DNA of 64,000 bases from Dendrocalamus latiflorus (GCA_017311315.1 CM029632.1:12733014-12797013); one strand, 5' to 3'. Positions 34,428-47,165 are shown, numbered from the stretch's first letter. Notes: a model not told the origin generated them from the letters alone. Numbers and translations are program-made.

Positions 34428-36700
34428 GCGGGGAGGCGTTGCCTACCCATAAAGGGTAGGTAAACCCTTTGAGGGGTACCTGCTGGAGGGGCCTGACAGA
34501 GGTGGCTGGAGGCGACGGTGCCGGTGGCGAGGGAAGGCCGGAGGGGTTCGGGGAGTTCAAAAACGGGGTCCTGGCGTGGAGTAGATGACGACGGCAGGGT
34601 CGCAGCTCGGGTCCTCCGGTGCGACGGTGCTCCGGCGGTGGGGAGGCTCGGCCGAGGCGTCGGGGAGGTTCGCACGGCCACGGGGGTGCTCGGAGTGGCG
34701 GCGGCAGGCTCTGGGGAAGACCGAGGCGGCGGTGATCGCTCACCGGAGTGCGGCGGAGCTCGGAGAGAGGGGAAACACGGTGGCGAGGCGCTGCGGAGCT
34801 CGGGGGGCAGAGAGAGGTGGAGGGAGGTTGTGCAGAGAGAGGCAGAGTCGATGGGGCTATTTATAGGGGCGTAGGGGGGACACGGCAGCGGCAATTGCTT
34901 GCCGGTGCTGGCGGCTGAAAAAGGAAGGGGAAGGGGAGGGAAGGAAATAGGGGCCGCAGAAGGAAGGAGATGCACGGAAGCTCGGGGATTTGGTCGCGGG
35001 GTTCCAAAACTGGAGGAAGCCGGGGAAGGAAGGTGGGGATCCGCGGGGGAATCGGTCGCCGTCGCAAGAAAGAAAAGAAAAGGGGGAAAGAAGGAAGGTG
35101 GCGCGCGGGAGGAAGGGGATGACCCTGACAGGCGGGGCCCGCGCGCAGTGAGAGAGAGAGAGGAAGTGAGTGGGCGGCGCGAATCGCAGCCACGAGGCCC
35201 GGGGGCGGATCGGGCGGCGAGTGCGGGCGCGAGCGGCTGACAGCCGGGGCCCAGGGGTAGAGAGAGGAGGGGAGAGAGAGGCGCAGGGAGGCTGACGGGT
35301 CGGGCCCGCTTGGCGGAGGGAGAGGGGAGTGCGGCCTGGATGGGCCAGGCGGCGACGTGGGCGGATCTGGGCCGTCCACGCGTCGGCTGGTGGGGGAGGG
35401 GAGGGATTTTATTTTTAGAATTTGATTTATATTTTTCAGAAAAGGCTAGGAAATAGTTTAGGCCTCAGAAAAATAAAATTTTAAAATTTCCAGAAAAATT
35501 CACAGAAGCTCCTGGAGATATTTTGGACTAAATAAAATTATTTCCAACTAATGCTGGTTTTTAATTTTCATACTTTAAACTACTTTTTAAATTTTAAAAA
35601 TAGGTTTTAAACTCCAGAAAATCAAATAAAAGCCAAATAAAATCTAAATACTTAAAATAATTAATTTGAATTTAAATTTTTCTAGAAAGCCAATTTTGGG
35701 GTGTTACAAATGCGTACTGATATAGGAAGGTAAGGTAGTAGCTTACATTTTCAGACAACTAAGGCCACACAAAGAGAATTACCCAACTAATGACTTAGAA
35801 TTAGCATTAGTAGTACATACTCTGAAGTTATAGAGGTATCACCTTATCGGCAATCGCTGTGGGATCTACACCAATCATAAGAGTATGAATTACATCTTTA
35901 CACAGTTAGACCTAAACCTAAGGCAAAGGAGGTAGTTAGAATTAATCAAGGATTATAACATCGGTATTCACAACCACCCCAAAAAAGCCATTGTGGTAGC
36001 AGATGTATTAAGCAAGAAAGCTTATTGCAGTACCACCATAGTTAGAGACTGCCAGCTAGAGCTTCATAAGGAAATTAAACAACTCAATCTGGAAATTGTA
36101 GACCAAGGTTGTATCTCCATGATGGAAGTTCAACCTTCATTAGAAGCCCATATTAGAGTAGCACAGAAAGTTGACAAAGATATCATGAAAACTAAAGAGG
36201 ACATGAAGAAAGACTAAGCCCTAGGATTCACTATAGACTATAAGACACCTTGTGGTTCAAAAAAAGTATGTGTGCGCCCAATAACCAAGACATCAAGACC
36301 CTAATTCTCAAAGAAGCACACGTGTCCACCTACTCAATTCACCCTAGAGATACCAAGATGTACCAAGATCTGAAGGAAATATACTAGTGCTCGGAATGAA
36401 AAAGGAGGTAGCCGAATATGTAGCCATGTGTGATGTATGCCATTAAGTTAAGGCCGAACACCAAAGACCAGCATGACTACTCCAACCATTAAGAGTTCCA
36501 GAATGGAAATGGGAGAAAGTATGAATTTTATCACTGGGTTGCGCAAGACCCAAACCAGATATGATTTCATATGGGTTATAGTGGACACGCTGTCCAAAGT
36601 AGCCCACTTCATCCTAGTTAAGATCAATTTTGTACTCATTGTTACTTAATATAAGGTTTTAGATGACAGAAATGATGACTCAATGTATTGATACATCCAT

Positions 36701-37080
36701 GCTTGCAGCTATAACATGGAAGACGAAGGTCAGAACTAAGTTTAGCCCTATTTAATTACCTGTAGTAGATCCTGAAGGCCAACATCTCTATTTCCTAGAC
36801 TAGACAATAAGATCACAAGGTGCAAACTTGGAGGGCAGTGCAACAGTGCAATTGATACATCATACCACTGTCACATGCGTGCGCACGGAAGGAAACAAAA
36901 TCAAATGTATCACTGGGTGTACCTTCTGGCAGAAGAGAGGAGGGAGCATTTAGAAAGATTTTGGCTAATTGGACGGCCATGACCCTATCACCCTAGCCCT
37001 TCTTTGCAATTGTGAAACTGCAGAAGTTCTCTATAAGAAAGAAATATCAGCATAGTTTTGTTCAATTCTAATGCTCATTT
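36701..37080. other. Unassigned DNA after the gypsy remnant
   Basis: No gene or element boundary recognised. Its last 40 bases (37045-37087) are a near-copy of 37726-37770, so the following TIR element sits between two copies of this segment. Confidence 0.4.
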
Positions 37081-37087
37081 GATGAAA

Positions 37088-37701
37088 GGGAAATTTGTGT
37101 TCTTGCCACTCAAAATATATGCAATATTGTTTCTACCATAAAAAATTTGCTCGTTACGTTTTTGCCATCCTTCTATCAGTACTTATTTCATTTTTACCAC
37201 TTTGTCCACTCTTTTGTCAAGTCAATACGTTTGACCGTTAAGAAATATGAAAAAAAAAATCCCCCCAAAAAATAGAAAACCATAGAAAAAAGGAAATTAT
37301 CCAAAAAATATATAGAAAAGTTTAACAATAACTTTGGACAATTTTTTTTAATTTACACTAGGAACGTTTCTCAAAAAATTACATAGAGGAAAACATGTTA
37401 AGTTTCATCAACTTTTATGGAGCATTGCTAAATTTTCTTGATGTAAAACTTTCGTGATTTTTTTAAAAAAATTGTTTACAAGTGGTCCCTTAATATGTTT
37501 GTATCTTCTAGTTTTTAATATTTTTTTCTGATGTTTTTGTATATTTTTAACAGTTAAATCCTATTGAATTGATGAAAAATTAGACGGAATGACAATAATA
37601 AAATACGCACTAACGTGAGGATGACAAAAATAAAACAAACAGATTTTTATCAGAAAAAATAATATTGTACGTATTTTGAATAACAGGAACAAAATTCCCC
37701 C
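37088..37701. mobile_element. TIR element, 614 bp, non-coding
   Basis: Imperfect terminal inverted repeats of about 45 bp (left GGGAAATTTGTGTTC..., right complement GGGGGAATTTTGTTC...; both continue through TCAAAATA and CAATATT). Flanked by GATGAAA on each side (37081-37087 and 37702-37708). The superfamily is not certain; a hAT or Mutator relative is possible. Confidence 0.75.
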
Positions 37702-38060
37702 GATGAAAAAGACTTCAAGGAATGCCAGCATAGTTTTGTTCAAATCTGATGTTCATTTGACGAAAAGACATCTATGCTGAGAGCGCTAGCTAGATACTGA
37801 AGCCGTCAGACTCTGCACAGGGCACATGAATCACGCGTCGTTGGTAAAATTAGTGCCATGTCGGCATCACACCTATGCATGGTTATGTACAGCTCACACG
37901 ATTTTTGGTAGCCCGTGCGCGTGTAGACTAGCACACTTTTCACTTGGAATTTGTATTGCCAGGTGACGCATCGCGGTGCTAACTGCGGAATCCAGCTCAT
38001 TAATTCTACATATCTACTAGTGGAGTGGATATTCCAGCACACGTCTGAGTCTGACCGTGA

Positions 38061-38846
38061 GGGCATCTCCAATGGTCTGAGTCAGCTATCTATATGCATG
38101 TACATATCAGCATATATCCTATGTGGAGGAAAGAGAATATGCAAAAAAAATCGAGCCAGCTCACTAGTCTATAACGCTAAACGAGACAGCCTCAATAAAT
38201 TCTGTGTGTGCATGTAAGCATCAAATAGCTATCCTTATAGATAGTTCTTTAGGGCGTCCGCAATGGTAATAGCTAGTACTAGCTATATAGTCAGCTGACG
38301 TGGAGGTGAGAGACAAAAGCAAAGACTATTTTATACCGTTGGACCCACATGCTCCTCTCTCATGTTCTTGGACTACGTGAAATAGATCAGCTATTTGCTC
38401 GTCGCTAGTGACTACTCTCTCTTCTACTTTTTCCTTGCCACATCAGATCTAGCTAACTAAATAGCCAGCTGTTGGAGACACCCTTAGAATACTAGTTTTA
38501 ATGTGTACTATATAGATGATGTAGAAGTCTTAGGGCATCTCCAATGGTTATAGCTAGCAACTAACTATAAGACTTCCACATCATCTATATAGTACACACT
38601 AAAGTTAGCATTCTAAAGAACTATCTATAAGGATAGCTATTTGATGCTTACATGCACACACAGAATTTATGGAGACTGCCTCGTTTGGCGCTATAGACTA
38701 TCTCTAGAGCTGTAGAGAGCTGCGTTCTCTTTCTTCATTTAATATCTTCCACGTAGGACAGTTGATGACATGAACTCTCTTGTAGATAGCTGCTATAGAC
38801 CCATTGGAGATGCCCTAATTGCTAGCTATAACCATTGGAGATGCCC
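38061..38846. mobile_element. Foldback MITE pair, imperfect palindrome with a nested MITE
   Basis: Outer ends GGGCATCTCCAATGG and CCATTGGAGATGCCC are flanked by TGA on both sides (38058-38060 and 38847-38849). The left half to about 38532 is the imperfect reverse complement of the right half: for example 'cagaattt' blocks, 'catcaaatagctatccttatagatagttcttta' versus its complement near 38610-38645, and 'tatatagatgatgt' versus 'acatcatctatata' around 38510-38590. An extra copy of the terminal motif lies at the centre (38533) and another near the right end (38815). The left arm is interrupted by the MITE 38252-38483. Confidence 0.82.
38252..38483. mobile_element. Tourist-like MITE, 232 bp, TSD TTA, nested
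   Basis: Ends GGGCGTCCGCAATGG and GTTGGAGACACCC, flanked by TTA (38249-38251 and 38484-38486). It interrupts the left arm of the foldback, whose right arm shows the uninterrupted sequence. Confidence 0.85.
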
Positions 38847-38849
38847 TGA

Positions 38850-39540
38850 GCACAAGAACGCCTGGTTTACACTTGTCCAGCTCCAAAAGCAGCGGGCCGC
38901 TGGCCATTGGACCAGTCAATTCGCGAGCGCTGACCGTAGACTGGCTATGCTAGCATGCGTGCGCCAATGATGTATCGCCGTCCATTACTATCAACGGCAC
39001 GATCGCCGGGTCCACCGGTCGATCAAACGCATCCACCGTGTTGATCTTTGGATAATTGTTACTTTCTAATTATTGAACGAGTCGCAAGATAAGCCGTGAT
39101 CTTTGATCATACTAAATTTCTATTAGTTGGGTATATTACGTATAGATTATTTTTTTGTATTATTTATTTTTTAATGTTATTTGTTTTCGGTTACTTTTAA
39201 ATAATCATACCTAAATAGTAAATGTCTTTAATTATGTTACTTACATGCTATTCTTGGTAATAATTTGATCTAATTTTTCCTAATAAAAGTAGAGCAAGTA
39301 TACCATACTTTAGATTGGCATAGTAGTAAAAGAAGAAAAACTACAATCACTTATCATACAACTCATCTGACATCACGAGTTGATGTGTTGGAACTTATAC
39401 TTGAAATGGATTATGTTGTTTATGTTGAGTCACTCGTCAAGAGTGGCGGTTTGGAAGTATTGGGTAGGGTGTTGATGAGGACAAGACCCCTACGGATATA
39501 ACTATATTTGCTATACTTATTGTTCCAATTATAAGAACTC
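38850..39540. other. AT-rich intergenic DNA
   Basis: About 700 bases with no open frame of note and no element ends that I can read. Confidence 0.4.
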
Positions 39541-40100
<560 letters not shown>

Positions 40101-41383
40101 TTGAATTTCGTTTATGTTTAGTTTGCCTTCATTGCAACTTGTATCTTCTACGTGTGTCGACTAGACCACCCAGTCAAGATCCTTATTCGAAATCCCATCA
40201 TATCGAGTGCTTCAATCCTATTTGCAATACATCAGATTGCATTTTACCTTGTTCTTGTGTGCTTCTTTGATATATGCAGGAATTGATCTTTGTGATCAGG
40301 TCATTTGGGTATTCGTGCACGGTTGATAACGACTTATCGAGCAGTTCAGCAATTGTGTGAATTCGGGCCTTGCAAGTTCGTAGCTAGGATCGTGAGAGTT
40401 GAGAGACTACCACCGAATTTATCTTCTCATCGAAAGATCCGGACGCCCATTGTCGCATCAGGTGTGGTGTGGTCTATCACACAATCATGAAATTGTGGTG
40501 ATTCATGTTGTGATTGTCGATGATTTCTGTCCCATTCAATAGTGTATAAGAATTTAACTTGTACCACGAAAAAAGACATAATTACCGCCCATCCACAGGA
40601 TCGATCAATCGAACTTAATTAAGTTAGTGTGGTACTTTCATTGTCATTGCCACGAGTAGGTTTGGTGTTAGCATGGGCCACATACTGACCTATGCAATAG
40701 TATGATCCCTGAGAGCAGCGTAGCAGTTACCCATACCTAGGCTTGGTAAGGGACCCACTTTGTACTGAGTGGTACTAATATTATGAATCAGTGGTGAATT
40801 TTGTTATCCCGACTCCGTACAAGTCGCAGATATCATGTGGGTAAAGTTGGACACTCTTCAGAGATAATCAAATCATTCGAATGCACCATGTTCTCGAACA
40901 GTGGGGCTATATTGTGGGGTGATTCCTAAACTCAAGGCATAAGTAGTCTTTTAACAGTTAAGATGTGGAAATTAGTGATGAAGTTGATTCATTAAACCCC
41001 TACTGTAAAAAATCAATTGTGAAATCTCTTTTGATTTAAACTAAATGTTTTACAAATAAAACTATGGGTACTAGCTGTTATAGGTCCGATGAAACCCTCC
41101 TTGATAGACATTCATTTCAATCCCTTGCACTGCATTAAGAAAATTTACCGTCGTGGCTTGTTGAGTAGTGAGTACGATGTGTTCTCATTCTTGCTTAATT
41201 TGCTTAGTGTCACAGAAAATGAAGATAGCTACGTGTTAGGTTGCTTTTGCGCTTAGGCTTGCCTATGGAGTTTATTTGGGTCTTCTTCTGCGTATCTCAT
41301 TTGACCCTTCGGCCATATTCAAAAATTGATCGACGTACCATATTTCTGCTGCTCTGTAAGTATTTTATTTTCTGAAGAAGTGC
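40101..41383. other. Probable non-coding LTR-type remnant
   Basis: Contains 'gtagcagttacccatacctaggcttggtaagggacccac' style text at 40720-40760 and other words that recall long retroelement LTRs. No coding pol or gag is found and no boundaries are readable. The AT-rich part at 40960-41080 holds nothing I recognise. Confidence 0.4.
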
Positions 41384-41772
41384 AATGACCTTTCTGTGTG
41401 TAATTGAAATACTAGGCATCTACGAAAATACGGTGGCATCTAGAAATTCAGAGGTGTCCCCACAGTTACATGCACTTCTGAAAAGGTGTTGTGATAAATT
41501 AACTGGAAGCGATCCACAAGGCTACATAAACTCCGTGGAAACCACGTGTGAAAGTTTTGAAAAATTGAAAAAAATTATCATAAATAGAGGAGATGATATT
41601 ACCCAACAAAATTTCAAGGTCGCGTTTGCAAGATATAAAAAAGACAATTTCAGCGTGAATAGTAATTCTCACTGTTCATTACTCTCTCTGTCCTGCAATA
41701 TAAGTTCTATTCTTGGTAAGCGTCGTTCCACAATATAAATCAACTGTGGAATCAAAGGTGTGGATATTATAA

Positions 41773-44700
41773 GAGCAAGGCTAATAATACAACCTTCAGC
41801 TGGCTGTATGGACACTTACAGCCCACTTATTGTCGAAACCCGGAGCAACAACTCCTGGATCCTCTGTGTAAATCGCACTAGTCCAGGATCAGCTAGTGCA
41901 CACAGTGTACAACAAAGATAAATACCAAGCATAATGACATTTATTTATTAAATAAAAGGTACGGCCTTATGACCAAGTCTTACATCAACGCCCATTGGCA
42001 AATAAATAAAGGAAATAACTGCGGAAGCAAACTGATAAATAGCGAAACCCAAGCCTGCCCACAGGCAAACAACTGCAAGACGTGGCCTACTCGTTCTGAT
42101 CTTCTCTGTAGTCGAAGGCGTCTTCCTCTGTGTGGAAAAAGCAAGGTGAGTACAAACTTGTACTCCGCAAGTCACCCGGGAAAATGCAACATAATGACAA
42201 AGGCTCCAATGGAAGGCTTATAGGGTTAGTTTGCATAAAACAGCATTTAAGAAATACAATAAGTAGATTGAAATTGCTGAATTTAATACAGTAAGTAAAA
42301 GCATAACTTGTAGTAGAAAGTAATACCGTTAGTGCCGGCTCCGACCAAACACCAACCTATGCACGGGCATCCCACCCGGACCATCTTTTCCAAAAGATCA
42401 CGTATGGATTCCATCCATCCACACGCTTTCACTGCGCAACTCTGATGAATTCCATCAATTCACCAGATTTCAATCTCTCACGGATTCTATCCATCCGCAA
42501 GGTTTTCATAAACATTTTTTTTTGAAAAACAAAGTCTAATCCATGAAAAACTTTACTCAGCATGCCCATGACCGTGGGCACGGCTATCCAGGATAGATTA
42601 TACACTCTGCAGAGGTTGTACAGCTTTACCCACAAGACATGATCATCCCGTTTTGCCACGCGAGTTACACACTTCCTTAGGTGTGCGGCGGGGAGATCAC
42701 GACAAGGCCTTTACAATGCAAAACCTTCAACCTGGCCAAGCCAACTCTAAGGTTTCACCCCAGTAAGGAATCCACCAGACCGAGACCCCCTCTTGAGCCG
42801 AGTGAGACTTCTCATGGCCTACGCCACGCTCACTTTCAACCTACGAAATGGCTCAGGTTGGGACCCGCAAATTATTCAGCCAGGGCTGTCCCATACCAGC
42901 CTTGTGTTAGTACGTTAGGCCTTTGCAACAGTAGCTCACAGACCGGTCCTTAATCTGACTTAGGCCCAACCACATACCCCTTGTGCCCGACAATCAACAC
43001 TGTGTCTCCGAACAACAGTGCATGCCTGCACCCACCACCTAACCATTAGCCTAAGTCTAAACCAGATTTTATATTTTATTTTGAAAATATTTCATAATCC
43101 TTCTTGACTCACCGAAGTCAAGAATACATATCATTTTATGTAAAAGGGGTTCGTCATTTTATGTGAAAGATATCCCAAAACAAAATCATATGATTGAGCA
43201 GGGCTAAGCATTTGATTAAACTCTCTAGCCAACACTAATGTATTAACTAGAGTTTGATTCTAGGGTGACAAGGTATAAGGAATTCAATAACAATGGGAGA
43301 ATTAACAAATAGGCATTAACTATATTTAAAACTGAATTGAAATACGCTGAATAAAAATATGCATGCAACATAATTTAAATCAACATAATTTTATTTTGAA
43401 AACTGGGATCAACATGATTAAGGAGGGTGACTTGCCTTGCCCTTGAACTTGGTTTGAATCTTCGTCGAAGAAATCTCCCGAATCGTCGAAGTCTACACGT
43501 CAAAATAACCCACCAAATTCAAATAAATTCAAATCAAACTCAAATTGAACTCAAATATTTGAATTGAGGCTAGAAATGGATAGAGGGGAATTTTTGATGA
43601 ATTTAGAAATTTGAATGGGCTGAATCGGAGTTAGGACGAAGGAGAACGGGCTCCGGGAAGATTGAAAAGAGGGAAAAATGGAAAAGGAATTTTTGGAATT
43701 ATTTGTCCACTGGAAAAGGAATTTATGACGTCAGCCTTGCGTCAGCTCGGGATTTTTTATTTCGGCCGAAATATTTTCCAACGGAAAAATCTGGTTTATT
43801 GCGTCAGCATGACCTCAGCCCTGAGGCGGGCCGGCTGACAGGTGGGCCCTCGGTCCATGGACCGGGTCCACGGGCCATATGGGGAACTGAGGTGGCACGG
43901 CCGCCTCTGTGGCGCCGACGGGGCAGGGGCGGGCCGACGCGGCAGGAGGCGTGGCGCCCACGTCAGCCCCGGCTGCTGATGTGGCCAGGCCGGTTGGGGC
44001 AGCGCTCGGGCGAAGGGAGACGGAGAGGCGCGGCCGAGGGGTGAAGGATGTCGGGGGTGACGCGGGGGAGCTCGGGACGGAGTCGACCGGGCGCGAGAGG
44101 GATCGGGCCGGGCACAATTGCTCGCCGAAGTCTGGGCGGCGGCGGAGGCGAGGGCGCACGGCGCGAGGGCGAGGGGGAGCTCGGGAGAGAGAGAAGGAGG
44201 TGGAGCGAGGTGGGGCGAGGAGAAACGGAGCCGGGGAGGGGCTTTTATAGGGGCGGAGGGCAACGGGCCGGCGCGGATTCCTTGCCGGTGACTGCGTCGG
44301 CGGGGATCACGGAGAGGGGAAAAATGGAAGGTGCGGCCGCATAAGGAAAGAAATCGGGGGAGGGGCAAGGATGGAAGGGGCGCGACTTGCGGGGGAAGAA
44401 AAGGGGACGGGGCGACGGGGCGCGGGAAGGGCGGAGGCGGCGGTTGCAGCCGGGGCAGGCGGCGTGCGGGAGGAGGAAGAACGTGGGGAGGAAGAAGGTG
44501 GCGGGGTGGCTGACAGGCGGGCCCCGGGTGGCAGGGAGACGGGGAGGAAGAGGGCGCCGACAAGTGGGCCAGGCGGCCAGAGAGAGGGGGCGCGAGAGGC
44601 TGCCGGGTGGGGCCCTGTCGGCAGAGAAACGGGGGAGAGGAGAGAGAGGAGCGGCTCGGGCGCGGGCGGATGAAGATCCGACGGCCAAAAGGGGAGGGCG

Positions 44701-45265
44701 GCGGACGGGCGGATGGGCCGGCCGGCGGGGTGGCGTGGCGCGGATCCGAGCCGGCCAGGTGGCGGGCGCGGAAGAGGGGAGGGCGGGATCCCGCGGGCGA
44801 CGTGGGTTGATCCCGGCCGTCCACGTGGCGGCCGGAGAAGGAGGGAGGGGATTTTTTTTATTTTTGATTTAGGATTTTCAGAAAAGTCCAGAAAATTCAT
44901 TTGGCCTCAGAAAAATATGAAATAAACTCCAAAAATTCCAGAAAAATTCCTAGAATCTCCTGGGGACATTTTGGACTTAATAAAAATATTTCCAACTAAT
45001 GTTGGTATTTACTTTTCACACTTTAAAATACTTTTTAATTTCAAAAATATATTTTTAAACTCCAGAAAATCCAGGAAACCAAATAAAAGCCAAATAACTC
45101 TAAATAATTAATTTGACATAGAATTTTTATATAAAATCAAAATATCATTTTATTGAAGGTTTTTCTTAAAATGCTTTTCAAATCCAGCTTTTTCAAAACA
45201 GAAATCCAGGGCAAATCCAAATTTAAAATTTTAGGCAACAAAACACTTATTTTAATTTTAATTGA

Positions 45266-45296
<31 letters not shown>

Positions 45297-45500
45297 AATA
45301 TAAACCTGGGCTGTTACACTTATCAGCCCATTCATATAGTAGTTTACAGCCAGCTGAAGGCTGTATGACCCACCCCTTTCTCTCACAAAGTTTCTTGGTT
45401 CTTGTGCTTCAGCTGGCTGAGCCCACCTCTCTTCTCTCTCCTCCTCTCTCTCCTCCACCTCAGCATACAGCCTACTAACAGCCTCTTATTATACCTGCTC
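41773..45500. mobile_element. Tourist-like MITE, TSD TAA, split by a solo LTR
   Basis: Ends GAGCAAGGCTAATAAT and ATTATACCTGCTC are flanked by TAA (41770-41772 and 45501-45503). Subterminal blocks 'ccttcagctggctgta' and 'tacagccagctgaagg' are complementary. Own length is about 235 bases once the 3488-bp LTR and its 5-bp duplication are removed. Confidence 0.87.
41831..45318 (-). mobile_element. Second solo LTR of the same long-LTR gypsy family, 3488 bp
   Basis: On the minus strand it starts TGTAACAGCCC and ends GGGTTTCGACA, with a perfect CTTAT duplication (41826-41830 and 45319-45323). Homologous along its length to the solo LTR at 30514-35708, in the same orientation. A minus-strand TATA box CTATAAAAGC lies at 44250-44241. 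The GC-rich block 43800-44840 contains many 'ggtgggccc'-type words and opens long frames on both strands (up to 342 codons), which is a composition effect. No internal domain. Confidence 0.92.
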
Positions 45501-45919
45501 TAATATTTCTTCAGAAGCCCCTCCTTTAATGTAGACAAACTTGATGAGTAGTTGTAGTTTATCATTTAATAGATGTATATATGGTCTAATGATATTAACT
45601 TTTTCTTAGATTTAGTACCTCCTTGTTATGTGCATATGATGGGCTTTGGTCTTATATCACCGAATGGAGGGAGTACTATTCATTTTGCTACCTGTCAATT
45701 TTATGTCTTCTAAATGTGATTGAGTTTCATTTTAAAATTTTATAGGGTTATATAACATCATTTCCGCTGCATATGTTTTTTTATAAATTTTTTGGAAAAC
45801 TTTCACATGTGGTTTCCACATAATTTACATGAAAATGATGGTTTCTACCTGATATTTGCGCCGTTTAGCTATTCTCGAATAGATGTTGTCTCGAAGTTTG
45901 TAGTCAACCTTTTAAAATT

Positions 45920-46020
45920 TTGATTACTAATATATATAAAAAGTATTTAGATTTGTCACATGAAAAATATATAAGCACATTTGCCATCATTAGTATTTTT
46001 TATATCATTATATCTTTAAT
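45920..46020. other. Short AT-rich flank of the microsatellite
   Basis: AT-rich DNA with nothing recognisable. Confidence 0.3.
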
Positions 46021-46026
46021 AATTTT

Positions 46027-46140
<114 letters not shown>

Positions 46141-46198
46141 AAATAATAATCCTAGGTGTATTTTGGATACCGTCAAACAACAAGTGAAAATGAACACG

Positions 46199-46290
46199 AG
46201 CAGTAATAAAGTCGGAACTTGTGCCAAATGAGCACATGCACCTAGTAGTAATAAAGTCGGAACATGTGCCAAATGAGCACATGCACTTCA
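46199..46290 (+). repeat. Two-copy 46-bp tandem repeat
   Basis: 'agtaataaagtcggaac(t/a)tg' then 'tgccaaatgagcacatgca' occurs twice in direct succession with one or two differences. Confidence 0.9.
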
Positions 46291-46451
46291 AAAAAGATAG
46301 AACTTCTTAAAAAAACATTATAATGATAAAGATATAGTCTCAGCTTTTATGTAACCATAAATATTTCACCAGATCCTGAACGTGTTGCAAACAATTTAGA
46401 TTGTAAACTTCTCAAATCCTTCTGAAATTTTATGATGATGAAAATCTTTAT

Positions 46452-46691
46452 GGGCCTGTTCTTTTCGGCTGTGGCTTATGATTTTTGGTTGAAATCTTTG
46501 AATTTTGGCTATTTACGGTACAGATTACGGAGAGACATATACTCACTTGCGATTTTGGCTGGTACAGATATTGAGCTTTTAACGTGTACATCGTTTAACT
46601 TGTAAACCCCGTCTTAAGAAAACACTCCGTTTGAAAGTTAGGTACTGTAAAAAAACCAAAAGCCATCAACTTTTAACTTAAAAAACAGGCC
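46452..46691. mobile_element. MITE family A, best-preserved copy, 240 bp
   Basis: Terminal repeats GGGCCTGTT and AACAGGCCC. Internal order (reverse of the 11455 copy): 'gctgtggcttatgattttt', 'tttacggtacagattacgga', 'cttgcgattttggctgg', 'ttaacgtgtacatcgttta', 'tcttaagaaaacactc'. The flanks (…TTTAT and TAAAT…) do not give a clear duplication. At least eight related copies occur in this window. Confidence 0.82.
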
Positions 46692-46939
46692 CTAAATAGC
46701 CACAATTTTCGCCAGACCCTAAACGTGCAAGCTAGGTGGAAAGCAATTAAAAATGTAAAAAGAAGCCTGGATAAATATTCGATCAAAATATCGACAACAA
46801 TATGCTCACGCGAGACATGATCACGAACATTCGTATGTGTCCTACTGTCCTGTGTGCGGTCAAAAGGATATACCCTTTGTACTCTTTTGGGCACGTTGAG
46901 GCACTTCCTAGCTAGACCAACCAACGATTAACATGAAAA

Positions 46940-47165
46940 TGGGTGGTTACGGCTCTATTTAAGACTTTTGCTCAGTGATTACCTTTTAAACAATGTTTTT
47001 TAAGATGATGTCTATAATTAATTATAGTAGGTATTATATTGAGTTCAGCTATACCAGTTAAAATCACATACGATTATTTCTCTCTTCATATTATCTCCAC
47101 AAACAACCAGAATTTAAAAAATATAAGTCAAAATCCACAGCCACAATCTAAAAGAACATACCCAA
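46940..47165. repeat. MITE family A copy, diverged
   Basis: Contains 'ggctctatttaagacttttgc', 'gatgatgtctataattaatt', 'gttaaaatcacatacgat' and ends 'aatccacagccacaatctaaaagaacatacccaa'. Opposite in order to the 46452 copy. Confidence 0.65.

Larger units (their letters stand above)
30514..35708 (-). mobile_element. Solo LTR of a long-LTR gypsy family (about 3.49 kb without its own insertion)
   Basis: Read on the minus strand it starts TGTAACACCCC and ends GGTCCCGACA. Flanks are AATGT (30509-30513) and AATGC (35709-35713), a 5-bp duplication with one change. After removing the nested solo LTR and its duplication it is 3486 bases, against 3488 for the copy at 41831-45318. It has no internal domain, so it probably arose by LTR-LTR recombination. 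A minus-strand TATA box (CTATAAATAG, about 34857-34868) supports the orientation. Long open frames in its GC-rich part (34375-35379) are compositional. The TGTAACAC start and length fit Tekay/Del-type gypsy LTRs, an inference. Confidence 0.9.
29067..36700 (+). pseudogene. Decayed Ty3/gypsy pol, split by a solo LTR
   Basis: From about 29400 the plus strand encodes gypsy polymerase with many stops and frameshifts. Reverse transcriptase has a VFSEELCDMP-type start, KTFLTRYELFEF, SFGLTNA and a decayed active-site strand. RNase H begins with FYCDASRQGLK at 30478-30512, is interrupted by the solo LTR 30514-35708, and resumes with the HKENYPTNDLELA block at 35709. Integrase follows at 36330-36660 with the MTKMYQDLKEIY, CDVCH and PEWKWEKV blocks. 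No 3' LTR is visible; similarity fades near 36700. This is an old copy, related by its LTR to the two solo LTRs nearby but in the opposite orientation. Confidence 0.9.
41682..45673. mobile_element. Stowaway-like MITE, split by a nested MITE and solo LTR
   Basis: Left end CTCTCTCTGTCC after TA (41680-41681); right end ATGGAGGGAG before TA (45674-45675). The left part contains 'aatataagttctattctt' and the right part the complementary 'tcttatatcacc', typical of Stowaway ends. Its own length without the insertions is about 260 bases. Confidence 0.8.
41400..45900. repeat. Inverted-repeat arms of a large foldback or TIR element split by later insertions
   Basis: The left arm (about 41400-41680) and right arm (about 45676-45900) are imperfect reverse complements. 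For example, 'ggaaaccacgtgtgaaagtttt' near 41537 pairs with 'aaaactttcacatgtggtttcc' near 45797, and a 'gatgatatta' block near 41590 pairs with 'taacatcatttcc' near 45750. Everything between (Stowaway, Tourist-like MITE, solo LTR) was inserted at the centre. The arm encodes a 117-codon frame (41385-41738) that I do not accept as a gene. Confidence 0.6.

Noticed and set aside
41385..41738. 117-codon open frame with a plausible-looking protein
   Set aside because: It lies in an inverted-repeat arm and runs into a Stowaway MITE, so its C-terminus is transposon sequence. No domain recognised.
43796..44824. 342-codon minus-strand open frame and several others in the same GC-rich block
   Set aside because: They lie in a solo LTR, are Pro/Ala/Arg low-complexity, are open in several frames at once, and have counterparts in the homologous block of the other solo LTR (34375-35379) without conserved protein.
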